The notes: generated by a model from the sequence alone, not told the origin. Counted from the first letter of the stretch, positions 35,756 to 47,625 are shown. The stretch: DNA of 64,000 nucleotides from Symbiodinium natans (GCA_905221605.1 CAJNDS010002435.1:1238341-1302340); one strand, 5' to 3'. Program-made: numbers and translations.

Positions 35756-37410
35756 TCAAGGTGAGCGTGCGTGTTGGCGAAACGCTCAAGCAAGGCAGAT
35801 ACGAGCCTCAAAGAGCCACTGGGCCATTTTTGTCTCTCATGTGGAGACAACCAGAAGTAGCAGACGCACCAACGCAGCCATCCCAAAAACTCGAGGCCTA
35901 CACCTTCTCAGCCATCGATCGTCGCCGAGTGACTGGGCCTTTCAGCTCCCAGAGGTTGTCATGGGGTTGTTTTTGTGCATTTCATTTGTTGTTGCTTCGT
36001 TTCCGCTCGGGTGGCTGTTTGGGCTTTTTTGGCTCGTCTCGGGTGTGACATGATGCCGAAGCCTGCCCTGTGATTCATTGATGAATTCGAGACTCGCGGA
36101 CCCGCGCTCTCAGGACGTTCGCATAGACGTCTACCAACACGTTGGCAGCTGCTCAGCGGAGAGTAGAGGGGGCATGTGGCACATAGGTTTCTGTTGCGGT
36201 GTCTCTGCCGAACAGCCGGAAAGGCTGCCTCCTGTCCGCGGAGCCCGACAGCGCCTCCGTCCACGACGTGTTTGCCACCAGCACCCACCCGGATTTCCCG
36301 GCCATGAAGTTCAAGGCTTGGGAGGGGCGACTTGTGCTTGAGCAGGTCTCTCCGACATGAGACAGGCTCCAGCCGGCAGTACGTCCAGCGGCCCCCATTC
36401 CTGCTTTGCACCCACCTGCGATCTGGTGCTAGGACTTGCAATGAAGTCAAATCCACCCCTGACCTGACCCTTTGGCAGGTGAGCATGTCCACCCGGTCCG
36501 AGGATATCCAGAAGTCCAAGACCGATCGGGCTGAGAAGATATCCAAGATGAAGGGTAGAGCCAAGGACGCTGTTGCAGAAAGCAAAAGAAATTGCCACTC
36601 TAGGTCCCAGGTGTTGAGGCTGTGCCTTCGCAGGAGTACTTGGCCGTGCATCGAATCGAAGCCCCCTGGTCCCGGATTTCAGCCAACATTGCAGGTTCTG
36701 TCGCACGTTGCATGTTGTGAGCGAAGGGCTATAGCCGCACTGCCGTCCAAGGAGAAGCTGTCAGAAGCTGTCAAGGCATCCCGTCGCAAGGGCACGGGGC
36801 TCTTCCGAAAAGTAGAGATCTCATTACTGGCATACGTTCATGCACGTGCCCGAATCTGACACTTCAACCCGCCAGCAAGGACTGGTCCAAGATAGCAGAG
36901 AGAAAGTTGTCAGTTTCGGCCCGCCCCAAGCCATCGAACAGGAAGCTGTGACGTGCATGACCAAATAGCACGAATGGCAAGGAGACAGGCAAAGCAGCGA
37001 AAATTAAGTTGTCGAGTTCGAAAGGCAATCCCCTCCCTGAGACAGTTTGGTTGTTTGTGAGGCGCTGCTGAAGGACAGGGATCACATCTCAGCACAACTG
37101 CGCACGATGCACTGAGGTCTTGGCTCAGGGTTCCTAGTTGATTGTCAGCACATGATGCATTACATTGGCTTCTGGTTTAGGATCTCATTCGGATGTAGTA
37201 TGCTAGCCTCAGACTTGCTTGGTAGTTTTCCTGAACAAAAAAGGACCTCAAGATCCCAGGTCAGGCCCTCAAGGATGTGCTCCGAAAGGTTGCTGACGAT
37301 AGTTTTCCGTTTGAGATCCCCTGACTAGAGCAGCCCTGAGTGCAGCAGGAGCGGCCCGATGGCGATGCTGTCGATTTCGTTTGCAAATACCTGATGGTGC
37401 TTCGGCCCGC
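35756..37410 (+). CDS. exons of a duplicated gene, left copy, unknown family
   Basis: Exons were chosen because the same frame is kept in the right-hand copy. They are about 35,756-35,830 (VSVRVGETLKQGRYEPQ), 35,885-35,960 (LEAYTFSAIDRRRVTGP), 36,230-36,345 (VHDVFATSTHPDFPAMKFKA in the partner frame), 36,479-36,585 (VSMSTRSEDIQKSKTDRAEK), 36,631-36,692 (QEYLAVHRIEAPWSRISAN), 36,750-36,795 (EKLSEAVKASRRKG) and 37,338-37,410 (DAVDFVCKYLMVLRP). Preserved frames and amino-acid-conservative differences between copies support coding. Lys/Ser-rich helices dominate. The left copy carries single-base indels relative to the right copy in the 36.2-kb exon, so one copy may be broken. The family is not recognised. 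Confidence 0.5.
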
Positions 37411-38004
37411 AAAGGGGCCGTCGTTGTTTTTTGCGATTGGGCTTTTGAATAAGAACATCAACAGTAACAACAACCACATCGGCAATTCTCACCGAAAAAA
37501 ATGCAACAACGACCATGGTCTCGATGACTTGTAACTTTAAGAACAGCACCACGCTGCGCATTCACAGCGGCCAGCTCGCTGATAAGCCGGACAGCCCAAA
37601 AAGCGAAGGAACCGGGAAGCTAACGAGGCGGCTGAAAGCCAAGGAGTCAGGAAGCTGAAAAGCCAAGGGCCCCCCACGTTGACTAGGCGTTTAAGGCCGC
37701 TGCCATCAGAGGTCCATGACTTCATTAGCAAAACGTTACGTGTCCGAACGAGAGAGCCCTCTGCACTGGGGCTTGGAGAGGAGTGGCTCGGAGTGGCTTG
37801 AATTGAGGATAATTGAGGTGCCTCAGTGCTATGCCCAATTTCACTCTCAAGCTGGGCTATGCGAGTGGTGACAAAAGCAGCCTAACCCAACCATATCCGT
37901 CGTCAGGTCTGAAACCCGACAGACCTTAGAACCCCTCCTACTGCAGAACATACCAACCTTGAACCCCTTTGTCCTCCCGCGGGGTCTCCCGCAACTGAGG
38001 GCAC

Positions 38005-38770
38005 CAAGAATGTGGAAAAGTCGGACAAGCAGCTCCCTCCTTTAGCCTCCAGCTCCTTGGGGGCAGAAGTTGAGAAGAGCGAGTTGACATGGCAAGCAGT
38101 GGAAGTATGTAGAAGTCCCCAGGTAGCACCAAAGCTAGCTCTCGGCCGCTACAGAAAGACAAGGACAGCGCATGCCGTGCAGATTGAGCTTGTGAATGCA
38201 TGTCACTGTCTAGTTTGGGACGACCTGAAGGCACAGCTGCCTTTGCGTCGAGGATAGTTTGTCACGTGTGGGTTGTCATTGGCAGGAGCCAGAGAAGCCC
38301 GGCGAAGAGTCTTTCGTCAGCATTGACGGGACAGCGGGCAGAAAACGTTGCGAAGTTCGGTTCAGTTGAAACCGTCGCAGCAAGCACACATCTCAGACCG
38401 CCGAAGCATGGCGGAATTGCTGGAATTTGGCGTTTCGCAGGACCGCTCCTGTGGAAGCTGATGCCAGAGAGGAGTGGGCTCAGCGTGGAAATTTCCCTCG
38501 CGCCTGCAATGGCTAGGGGATATTCAAGGAAAACGCAGAGATCAGACAGTTTGCAAGGCTCCGTGCCATTGCGACAGGACCCGCGCAACGATTTGCCGGC
38601 TGTCCGGTCACAGGTTTGCCAGCTTCTGGCCGCCCGGCTGACTTTGACCGGATGTGAAGGGAAGGGAACCGCAAAGAAGCGACACGAAATCGCCGTGGCT
38701 GCGAGGTCGAGGCCGCTGACAATGGCCAGCTCGAGTCGGCCCTGAAGGATGCCAAGACCGACCCCGGAGA
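38005..38770 (+). CDS. duplicated exons including a helical A-A-x-x-G module
   Basis: Exons: about 38,008-38,100 (KSDKQLPPLASSSLGAEVEK), about 38,283-38,350 ([20 protein letters not shown]), about 38,565-38,640 ([17 protein letters not shown]) and about 38,695-38,765 ([20 protein letters not shown]). Each recurs at 51.1-51.9 kb, and the last three also at 42.2-42.7 kb. The last exon has the pattern A-A-x-x-G-x-L-x-x-A-L seen again at 39-43 kb and 53.7-54.4 kb, which suggests short helical repeats. The reading frame after KRCEV differs between copies because of small indels. Confidence 0.45.
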
Positions 38771-38864
38771 GGCACGTTGTTGGGAGACGCCAGTAAGGAA
38801 CAGTAATGCTGCTGCGCTGCGGCACTTGCGCAGCTTGGCATGTGGCATATGCTACGAACGAGTT

Positions 38865-41390
38865 GAGGGAGCGGCACGTGTTGGGGCACGTTTCTCAGGC
38901 GGAAGCAGCCAAAGCAGCGGCCAAAGCGAAGCTGAAGACAGCGCACCTGTTGATGAGTGCCGGGCCCCTTTCTTGTCGCAAAACGTCAGGATTTTGCAAC
39001 ATGTTTTTTTGCAGAGCGCTGCAGGGCATTCAGGTGCCGGTAACTGCCCGCATGATTTCAGGAGTGTTTCAGCGTTAGCTCAAGAGTAACCGCCCCCATG
39101 AATTTAGGAGTTGTTTTCAGCGTTACTCGTAGCTCAAGAGAACAGTATGAGAGCAGAAGGTCTTCCTGCTCACTCCAAAATCCCAATGGGCCTGCAGCAA
39201 GCAGCCTTGTAAGGCAGCAGAGAATGGCGACCTCGAGGAGGCTTGGCCTGCTGCGCATTCCAGATTGTCAAGGCGTTTCCAAGGTTTCCCAAAGCGTCCC
39301 TGGTCCCTACGAACTGTGCTGATGGCCAAGGCCGTGCGTCAAGTTAAGGCCGAGCCCGACAAAAATCCAACAGTGGAGGAGGTCACGGCCAGGGCGTGTG
39401 TGTGCGAATGCGACAGTAGTGCAACGATAGTGCGGCAGTGCTGCTGCACTTGTCGTAGTATGGTCTCTTACCTTCTTGAAAAGGTTCTGAAGTATGGGCC
39501 CTTGGGTTTTATAGGGTAGATGAGGGGTATAGAAGGGGTCCCTATTGAAAGGCCCGTATTAAGAGACCATGTAACTACCCTTTACCTTTAGATGTTAGCT
39601 GGGCACGTGGCGAGTGATAATATGTTACGAACGAGTTGAGGGAGCGGCACATGGGTGCACGGAGCGGCACGTGTTGGGCCACGTTTCTCAGGCGGAAGCA
39701 GCCAAAGAAGCGGCCCAAGCGGCCAAAGTGAAGCTGAAGACAGCGCACCTGTTGATGAGTGTCGGGCCCCCCATTCTGTCGCAAACCGCTATGCAGGGTT
39801 AGGTTTAGGAGCTTTGTTTAAGAGGAGCGGTTTTCATGATCACTTCAACAACTCAAAGGGCCTGCAGTAAGCAGCCTTGTTAGGCAGCAGAGAATGGCGA
39901 CCTCGAGGAGGCCTGATCTTGCTGCGAATTCCAGATGTTCCAGACTTGTCAAGGTTTTCCAAAGCTTCCCTGGGCCCTAGCCAGTCCCGACGAACTGTGC
40001 TGATGGCCAAGGCCGTGCGTCAAGTTAAGGCCGAGCCCGACAAGAATCCAACAGTGGAGGAGGTCATGGCCAGGGCGTGTGTGTGTGTGTGTGTGTCAAT
40101 GTGAATGCGGCACTCGTTCTGCGATAGGGCGGCAGTGCTGCGCTTGTCAACTGGGCAAGTGATGTGTTACGAATGACTTGCGGGAGCGGCACGTGTTGGG
40201 GCACGTTTCTCAGGCGGAAGCAGCCAAAGCAGCGGCCAAAGCGAAGCTGAAGACAGCGCACCTGTTGATGAGTGCCGGGCCCCTTTCTTGTCGCAAAACG
40301 TCAGGATTTTGCAACATGTTTTTTTGCAGAGCGCTGCAGGGCATTCAGGTGCCGGTAACTGCCCGCATGATTTCAGGAGTGTTTCAGCGTTAGCTCAAGA
40401 GTAACCGCCCCCATGAATTTAGGAGTTGTTTTCAGCGTTACTCGTAGCTCAAGAGAACAGTATGAGAGCAGAAGGTCTTCCTGCTCACTCCAAAATCCCA
40501 ATGGGCCTGCAGCAAGCAGCCTTGTAAGGCAGCAGAGAATGGCGACCTCGAGGAGGCTTGGCCTGCTGCGCATTCCAGATTGTCAAGGCGTTTCCAAGGT
40601 TTCCCAAAGCGTCCCTGGTCCCTACGAACTGTGCTGATGGCCAAGGCCGTGCGTCAAGTTAAGGCCGAGCCCGACAAGAATCCAACAGTGGAGGAGGTCA
40701 CGGCCAGGGCGTGTGTGTGCGAATGCGACAGTAGTGCAACAATAGTGCGGCAGTGCGGCTGCACTTGTCGTAGTATGGTCTCTTACCTTCTTGAAAAGGT
40801 TCTGAAGTATGGGCCCTTGGGTTTTATAGGGTAGATGAGGGGTATAGAAGGGGTCCCTATTGAAAGGCCCGTATTAAGAGACCATGTAACTACCCTTTAC
40901 CTTTAGATGTTAGCTGGGCACGTGGCGAGTGATAATACGTTACGAACGAGTTGAGGGAGCGGCACATGGGTGCACGGAGCGGCACGTGTTGGGCCACGTT
41001 TCTCAGGCGGAAGCAGCCAAAGAAGCGGCCAAAGCGGCCAAAGTGAAGCTGAAGACAGCGCACCTGTTGATGAGTGTCGGGCCCCCCATTCTGTCGCAAA
41101 CCGCTATGCAGGGTTAGGTTTAGGAGCTTTGTTTAAGAGGAGCGGTTTTCATGATCACTTCAACAACTCAAAAGGGCCTGCAGTAAGCAGCCTTGTTAGG
41201 CAGCAGAGAATGGCGACCTCGAGGAGGCCTGGTCTTGCTGCGAATTCCAGATGTTCCAGACTTGTCAAGGTTTTCCAAAGCTTCCCTGGGCCCTAGCCAG
41301 TCCCGACGAACTGTGCTGATGGCCAAGGCCGTGCGTCAAGTTAAGGCCGAGCCCGACAAGAATCCAACAGTGGAGGAGGTCATGGCCAGG

Positions 41391-41427
<37 letters not shown>

Positions 41428-43290
41428 AGTGTGTGTCAGTGTGTGTCAGTGTGTGTCAGTGTGTGTCAGTGTGTGTCAATGTGTGTCAATGTGTGTCAAT
41501 GTGTGTCAATGTGAATGTGGCACTCGTTCTGCGATAGGGCGGCAGTGCTGCGCTTGTCAACTGGGCAAGTGATGTGTTACGAATGACTTGCGGGAGCGGC
41601 ACTTGTCGGGGCACGTTTCGCAGGCGGAAGCAGCCGCCAAAGTGCGGCTGAAGACAGCGCACCTGTTGATGAGTGCCGGGCCCCTTTCCTTTCGCAAAAT
41701 GTGACAATGTTGCAGCATGTTTTTGTAGAGCGCTGCGGGGCCTTCAAGTGTCAGGATGTTCAGCGCTAGCATAAGAAGAGAACAGTTTGAGAGCAGCGGC
41801 ATCCCTGCTCACTGTAAAAAACCCAATGGGCCTGCAGCAAGCAGCCTTGTAAGGCAGCAGAGAATGGCGACCTCGAGGAGGCTTGGTCTTGCTGCGCATT
41901 CCAGATTAAGGCTTTTCCATGGTTTCCCAAAGCTTCCCTAGCCAGTTCAGTCCCGACGAACTGTGCTGATGGCCAAGGCCGTGCGTCAAGTTAAGGCCGA
42001 GCCCAACGGGAACCCAACGCAGGAGCTCATGACCAGGGTGCCTGTGAAATCGTGTGAATGTGACAGCAAGAGGTGCTTTTGAAGATAGCCGACAGCCATG
42101 GTGGCAACAAAAATGTAGTAGGCTAGCGTGCAACGAGCTTGACTGGCTGTAAGCTTTGAGCCTCTTCAACCCCAAGGCCTCTGCGACATGCAAGGCAACA
42201 GCTGCCTCCGTGCCGAGGTTTGACGCATGCTGGTTGTCATGGGCAGGAGCCAGAGAAGCCCGGCGAAGAATCGTTCGTCAGCATCGATGGGACAGCGGGC
42301 AGAAAACGTTGCGAAGTTTCAGTTGAAACCGTAGCAGAAAACATGCATCTGGACTGCCGAAGCATGGCGGAATGCTCGAGCTCGGCTGTTGGTAGGACCG
42401 CTCCCGTGGAAGCCGATGCCCGGGAGGAGGGCGAAAACCGTTGAAATCTGCATTTGGAGACCTCCGCGCCGCGCCATGATCCGTCTATCAAAGTGCGACA
42501 GGACCCGCGCAACGATTTGCCGGCTGTCCGGTCACAGGTTTGCCAGCTTCTGGCCGCCTGGCTGACTTTGACCGGATGTGAAGGGCAGGGAACCGCAAAA
42601 AAGGGTACGAAATCGCCGTGGCTGCGAGGTCGAGGCCGCTGACAATGGCCAGCTCGAGTCGGCCCTGAAGGATGCCAAGACCGACCCCGGAGAGGCACGT
42701 TGTTGGGAGACGCCAGTAAGGAACAGTAATGCTGCTGCGCTGCGGCACTTGCGCAGCTTGGCATGTGGCATATGCTACGAACGAGTTGAGGGAGCGGCAC
42801 GTGTTGGGGCACGTTTCTCAGGCGGAAGCAGCCAAAGCAGCGGCCAAAGTGAAGCTGAAGACAGCGCACCTGTTGATGAGTGCCGGGCCCCTGTCGCAAA
42901 ACGTGAAGATGTTACAGCATGTTTTTGCAGAGCGCTGAAGGGCATTCAGGTGCCGGTAACCGCCCGCATGAATTCAGGAGTGTTTCAGCGTTAGCTCAAG
43001 AGTAACTTCCCGCATGAATTTAGGAGTTTGTTCAGCGTTAGCTCAAGAGAACAGTTTGAGAGCAGCGGCATCTGTAAAAAAACCCAATGGGCCTGCAGCA
43101 AGCAGCCTTGTAAGGCAGCAGAGAATGGCGACCTCGAGGAGGCCTGGTCTCGCTTCGCATATTCCAGATTGTCAAGGCTTTTCCAAAGCTTCCCTAGCCA
43201 GTCCCGACGATCTGTGCTGATGGCCAAGGCCGTGCGTCAGGTTAAGGGCGAGTCCAACGGGAATACAACGGCGGAGGAGCTCTAGCTGAT
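38865..43290 (+). CDS. six-fold exon-module array encoding a helical repeat protein
   Basis: Three modules occur in fixed order six times. M1 ([19 protein letters not shown], then LKTAHLLMS) lies near 38,880, 39,670, 40,195, 40,985, 41,600 and 42,800. M2 ([11 protein letters not shown]) lies near 39,215, 39,887, 40,530, 41,203, 41,853 and 43,114. M3 ([20 protein letters not shown]) lies near 39,322, 40,002, 40,636, 41,319, 41,967 and 43,218. M1 copies differ by 9-base, frame-keeping insertions (KEAAKAAKV versus KAAAKAK), which argues that they are translated. Spacers contain splice-like ag/gt signals. The protein would be Ala/Lys-rich and helical. Whether all copies join one mRNA is unknown. 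Confidence 0.55.
38868..41499 (+). repeat. 1,315-bp tandem duplication, nearly identical
   Basis: Two copies start with gggagcggcacgtgttgg at about 38,869 and 40,184. Equivalent landmarks keep an offset of 1,315-1,316 bases up to the GT run, for example 39,098/40,413 and 39,614/40,929. I counted only about eight differences over more than 1.1 kb. Each unit holds two sets of the three exon modules. Confidence 0.9.
41392..41515. repeat. GT run grown into a GTGTGTCAGT/GTGTGTCAAT minisatellite
   Basis: The equivalent place in the first tandem copy (40,077-40,102) has a short GT run with a single gtcaat. Here it has expanded to a GT run followed by about nine 10-bp units, first ending in cagt, then in caat. 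Expansion after the duplication is the simplest reading. Confidence 0.9.
42225..42790 (+). repeat. third partial copy of the duplicated segment
   Basis: ggcaggagccagagaagcccgg through to the gaccccggagaggcacgttg stretch matches 38,280-38,800 and 51,385-51,880. It lacks about 150 bases between the [10 protein letters not shown] exon and the [10 protein letters not shown] exon. It sits between the fifth and sixth module sets of the array. Confidence 0.85.
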
Positions 43291-43329
43291 CGATGTTGTG
43301 GCTAGGCGACAAAACAGTCAAAAACGCAT

Positions 43330-43810
43330 GTGCAAGCTGCAGCGCTGGGTTGTGCAACTTGCGTGGAGCGAGGGGGTCCACCCTGCTTCAAGCTACCGGA
43401 AAGAAATCGAATGAAGGAAGGGCAATCAGTACAAGTCCAAGAGGGGCAAGTGGACCCGATACAATGGTACGCAGCTGATATGCATAGAGTCTCTAACACG
43501 ATGACCGAAAAGCAAGATGGAGGTGAATCCGAGCCCCAGCTTGGCGTAGCTGTTTCGCAGACTTTGAGGAGCTACAGTACGCCTGAAATAAGGATCCACT
43601 TTGATTGGGATGCTTGCTTGACTGTATTATTGTGGGTTAGCCGTGTCAGCTGCCAGAGGTCAGGAATAACTGAGCCCGCCGACGACAACCCCCTCACGGA
43701 GTTGGAAGGAACGCGCGAAGTCGTAGAAGAAACCAACGCTTCCGGGAGCGCTGGCGCAGCGATTTGGGCTTGCGCCCTGAGCCCGAGCCACAGAGTAAAG
43801 ATGTCGTGAC
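43330..43810 (+). other. open frames after the module array, unassigned
   Basis: A 159-codon + frame covers the stretch. A second + frame near its end reads FRERWRSDLGLRPEPEPQSK and stops at about 43,810. Either could provide the 3' exon of the array gene. There is no motif with which to choose. Confidence 0.25.
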
Positions 43811-43969
43811 TTGAAGCATCTCCAAGCACACGGCTCGGCGCTACCGGGGCAGCCAAGAGGCGATTGCGTCTTTCTTAGGAGATTCTGTCAGAGCACTAGT
43901 GCAACGACGGTGCAACGACCATGTTTGCAAGTCCTGCTTTGTGAACTCCATTGCCGTCATTTTGTTTTC

Positions 43970-44400
43970 AAGAGGCGCATGTCAGAATCTCATGTCTCTA
44001 TAATAATCTGGCGCGTCTCCTTGGCGAATAGCCAGGGCAGATGGTCAGCCACAGCGCGTGGGTGTCGGTACCAGCACAGGGCAATTAACCTTGCAAAATC
44101 TGAAAGACCTCAAGCATACTGAAAAGCCTCCTCGTCTACTGGAGAGACTTGGTGTGCATCAGTGATGCACTGGGTCCACACTCACCAGCCCTTTCCCTAG
44201 GGACCTTGTGGCAGTGTACGAAAAATCTTTTGCCAGCGAGTGCGCACCTGGGCAAAGCATCAACAGCACAACAAGATGGAGACATATGATTTCGGCTTTT
44301 GTCCATTTGCGCATGGCTGGCAACTTTAGCCGCTGAAGCAGGCGTGCGCATGATTCGCGAGTCAAAAGGGAGCCCAGGGCAGTGCGAGGGGTTACATTGT
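43970..44400 (+). repeat. dispersed duplicate, copy 1 (partner at 56,095-56,490)
   Basis: Shared pieces in the same order are cttggcgaatagc-(c/t)a-cgg/gggcag-(a/g)tggtc, gtgcgcacctgggcaa versus gtgtgcacctgggcaa, and gccgctgaagcaggcgtgc. Identity is patchy, as in an old duplicate or decayed mobile element. Confidence 0.75.
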
Positions 44401-44689
44401 TGCTGCCTTCCTTGGAACGAATGGATTTTTAAAAAGCACTCAAGCAGCAAGTGTTCCTGATCCGGTCGGTCCACGCACCTCACAGCTACGAACTTGGCCC
44501 ACTAGCGGCCTCAGCCCGGCGCTGTGGTAGCACATGGCAACTGGTTTCCGTGCCTGTCAGCTGTTGGCTTAGATCTTTGGCCTCAGCACCGCACCGTGCT
44601 GTACAGTATCATCAGGCGGCATCGCGCACGGACAAAGGTCAAAGATTTGGCAGCCAGTTTCGGCAGTTGAGTCCAGAAGTGGATGTAGG

Positions 44690-44905
44690 GCGTGAAGTCA
44701 TTATCGACCATCATTCTGCCCACCTTACGAGGGACATTGCGCTCAAGTGAAGCAATCATCGACACACCTGCCGAATGGCTCATGAGTGGGTGGTCATTGG
44801 GATCGTTTGCCGTCCATGTTCAACCTCTGGAGCCAAGGGAAGATCACAAGCTGACCCCAAGGTCCTGTAATGTTTCTGTAATGTCCTGTACACCAACCTT
44901 TGAGC
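44690..44905 (+). repeat. dispersed duplicate, copy 2 (partner at 32,635-32,850)
   Basis: It matches the 32.6-kb copy in the same orientation. It is followed directly by the start of the right segmental duplication, whereas the left copy is separated from its duplication by about 2.4 kb containing the AT-rich island. Confidence 0.85.
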
Positions 44906-45679
44906 TGATGAAGTTGTAGGTCTGTAGGGGAGGGGGAGATGAGCAGGCGCACATCCGCGAAGGGAGCTTTCTCGCGGAAATTTCTGACGATGCCGTTCGA
45001 GAGATGCGAGGTTTGGAGGAAAACATCAGCGTTCCTCGTCTGAGGGCCGGTTTGCACCAGCTCCAGTCTGCACGTTCAAAGCCCTAGCACGAGGGCCATG
45101 GCTGCGAGGACAGTCCGGGCACCAATGCCACCGCCCACCGAGCTTCAACTACGCCGATATCCGGTAGCCGTTTCATGTTGCAGCGGGAAACCGTAGCATT
45201 CCCGTGGAGCTTCCAAGCCGGAGCCTGAGACGGCATGCCATGATGTTATACAAACTCGGTTCGTAACTTCTTCGAAGCTAGCTGAACCTCGGCTCCTGGA
45301 CGGAATGCTCCAAGGATGGAAGTTCAAGTGGAGAGTGCAAATGCTGACATGTTGCCCAAGTCCTGCTATGCCTCCTGGCTGCACGTGTCAGGATGAGGTG
45401 CCATGGGCAGAGGGGGGAGGGGGACTGTTTGTGCTCAAGTCGGAAAGTCGTTTGGGGGACAAGCAAAAAGACGAAGAAGAAGAAAAAGAAGAATACTGCC
45501 GCTGCCCAACCCCACTCTCCCCCCAAAAAATTCCAGCTAATGCTGCTGATGCTCGCTGCCAGGATCCCCAAGCAGAAATGAAGCCTCGATGGTGTGCACC
45601 CTTGCGCCTCCCCCCCCCCCTCAACCGCGCATCATGAGGAGGCAGCATGTGGCGGCCTCAATACGGAAATGTCCTAACC

Positions 45680-46016
45680 GCGCGAAAACCAGGGTAGTCA
45701 CAGCGTTTTCTGCGTTTTCGAAGCTCCCAGCCGCTTCCGAAACCCGGCCCGACCCGCTGATGCTCATGATGCGCACTCTTTCTGGGGTCGTTTGGGGCTG
45801 CCCGACAAAAGGCATCAAAAATGCATTTTCGGCAAAGGCAAAAAATGGGACGATGATGCGCGTACCAATCCACGACAGGCGGGAGGGGAAGGTGGAGGTG
45901 GGAGGGGACGGAAAGGTGGATGCCGTGGCGGTAAACTACACAACTCGACTGGGGGCGGCATGGCCTTTGGCGGCGGCGGCGGTGGGGAAAGAGGGCCCAG
46001 TAAGCGCCAGAGGTAG
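45680..46016 (+). CDS. Gly/Arg-rich C-terminal exon candidate
   Basis: The frame, open from about 45,680 to TAG at 46,014, reads HSFWGRLGLPDKRHQKCIFG, then KGKKWDDDARTNPRQ, then a Gly/Arg tail (GGEGGGGRGRKGGCRGGK and GGGMAFGGGGGGERGPSKRQ). Tails of this kind are common in RNA-binding proteins. It lies where the left duplication has no counterpart. A Gly-rich frame can also arise from purine-rich DNA, so the call is tentative. Confidence 0.35.
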
Positions 46017-46611
46017 ACGGTTTTCATTATCGCCTCGCATCGCGGGGGGACCGCAAATAAATCATCGCATTCGCTGGCTTGGCGATAAGCGTCCAAAACA
46101 TACCCTTTTCCACGAAGCAAGCTTTGTTAGTTGTCCAGCACATTTGCATCAACATCCAGTGTTTGGATTAACCAGTCGTTGCAAATAGGAGGAAGTGGTT
46201 CCGAAATGATGCACTTGCAGCATTTGGAGTTGTCTGAAACTTTGGTACAGCTATGGCCGGTTCTGCGGGAGAACATGAAGTCTCCCCCCATGTAGAAACA
46301 CTCTCATTTGCAACATGCTCAGCTGTCGCACACCTCGAACGGTGCAATTTGCAGCATTCGGAGTGCTCCAGCACCTCCAAGCTGTGAAATTCTCGCTTCT
46401 TGGGAGTTCGAGCGCATTCTTGTTTGCCATGTCCCTTCTTTCAAGAAGCTCGAGGCTTGAATGAAACTTTAATGGTATGACGATTCAATAGTACTCGTAT
46501 CAGCCCCCCGTCCCGATGCAGTCTTACGATTTTTCAATGTAATTCTGCCACCAGCTGTGACTGTGGCGTTGGACGCGTGCTTCTCGTCGGACGCACCGTA
46601 TGTTGTTACTG

Positions 46612-47625
46612 AGGTGAGTGTGCGCGTGGGCGAAGTGCTCAAGCAAGGCAGGTACGAGCCGAAAAGAGCCACTGGGCGATGTCGATCCAGGGGGGGGGGG
46701 GGAAGTGTTTTCGTACTGTTTGTAGGCAAGAGTTCAGCAAACCATGCCACCTCACATTGTTGCGGAAGCAGCCTCAAACGCATCAACACGGCCTACTGCA
46801 AACTCGAGGCGTACACCTTTCCAGCCATCGATCATCGCCGAGCAACTGGGCCTGTCAGCATTTACCAAGAGTCATTTTGCAATCTCAAAATCCAATTCTC
46901 CCATGAGACTCGCAGACCCGCGCTCTTGCAATCTCAAAATCCAATTCTCCCATGAGACTCGCGGACCTGCGCTCTCAGGACGTTCGCATAGACGTCTACC
47001 AACACGTTGGCAGCTGCTCAGCCGAGTAGACGCGGCATGTGGCACATAGGTTTCTGTTGCGGTGTCTCTGCCGAAGAGCCGGAAGGCTGCCTCCTGTCCG
47101 CGGAGCCCGACAGCGCCTCCGTCCACGACGTGTTTGCCACCAGCACCCACCCGGATTTCCCGGCCATGAAGTTCAAGGCTTGGGAGGGGCGACTTGTGCT
47201 CCGGCAGTAAGTCCAGCGGCCCCCACTCCCTGGCACCCAACGAAACCCCTGGACTCGTGACTCGTTTTGCAATTGGGCAGGTGAGCATGTCCACCCGGTC
47301 CGAGGAGGTCCACAAGTCCAAGACCGATCGGGCTGCCAAGATGAAGGGCAGGGCCAAGGACGCTGATGCCGGAAGGAATCACATGCCATACCTGATGACG
47401 AGCTGCACAACCTGCAAAAGAATCGTTGCTGGAGGCTGAAGGCCAGGCCTTGTTCTTGGCAGGAGTACTTGGGTAGGCACCGAATCGAAGTGCCACGTCT
47501 TGAATGGCGATTTTCGTGACACGTGACTTGCATGACTTGCCGTGCAGTTGGTCAAGATTTCTAGACTGCCGTCCAAGGAAAAGCTGTCAGAAGCTGTCAA
47601 GGCATCCCGTCGCAAGTGCACAGGG
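46612..47625 (+). CDS. exons of the duplicated gene, right copy
   Basis: Counterparts of the left-copy exons: 46,612-46,680 (VSVRVGEVLKQGRYEPKRAT), 46,800-46,865 (LEAYTFPAIDHRRATGP), 47,050-47,206 (VSAEEPEGCLLSAEPDSASV, then HDVFATSTHPDFPAMKF), 47,279-47,372 (VSMSTRSEEVHKSKTDRAAK), 47,460-47,500 (QEYLGRHRIEVP) and 47,577-47,620 (EKLSEAVKASRRK). The 47.05-kb exon is fully open here, unlike its left partner. A 50-bp direct repeat (46,874-46,915 and 46,928-46,965, caatctcaaaatccaattctcc) and a poly-G tract (about 46,689-46,702) are unique to this copy. Unknown family. Confidence 0.5.

Larger units (their letters stand above)
35300..38800 (+). repeat. segmental duplication, left copy
   Basis: This segment matches 45,030-47,960 and 50,690-51,900 in the same order and orientation. 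Shared landmarks: the cactggg-flanked exon at 35,756/46,612; the ggagcccgacagcgcctccg block at 36,239/47,101; the gtccacccggtccgagga block at 36,487/47,287; the DAVDFVCKYL exon at 37,367/50,783; and the gaccccggagaggca block at 38,760/51,866. Coding exons are better conserved than spacers. A third partial copy lies at 42,225-42,790. Confidence 0.85.

Noticed and set aside
36010-36035. ttttttggctcgtctcggg as a relict dinoflagellate spliced leader (CCATTTTGGCTCAAG)
   Set aside because: Only about nine bases agree, which is expected by chance in 64 kb, and no retrogene ORF follows directly.
38262-38946. Minus-strand ORFs over the duplicated exons (up to 187 codons)
   Set aside because: They recur only because the DNA is duplicated; the + frames show module conservation and frame-keeping indels.
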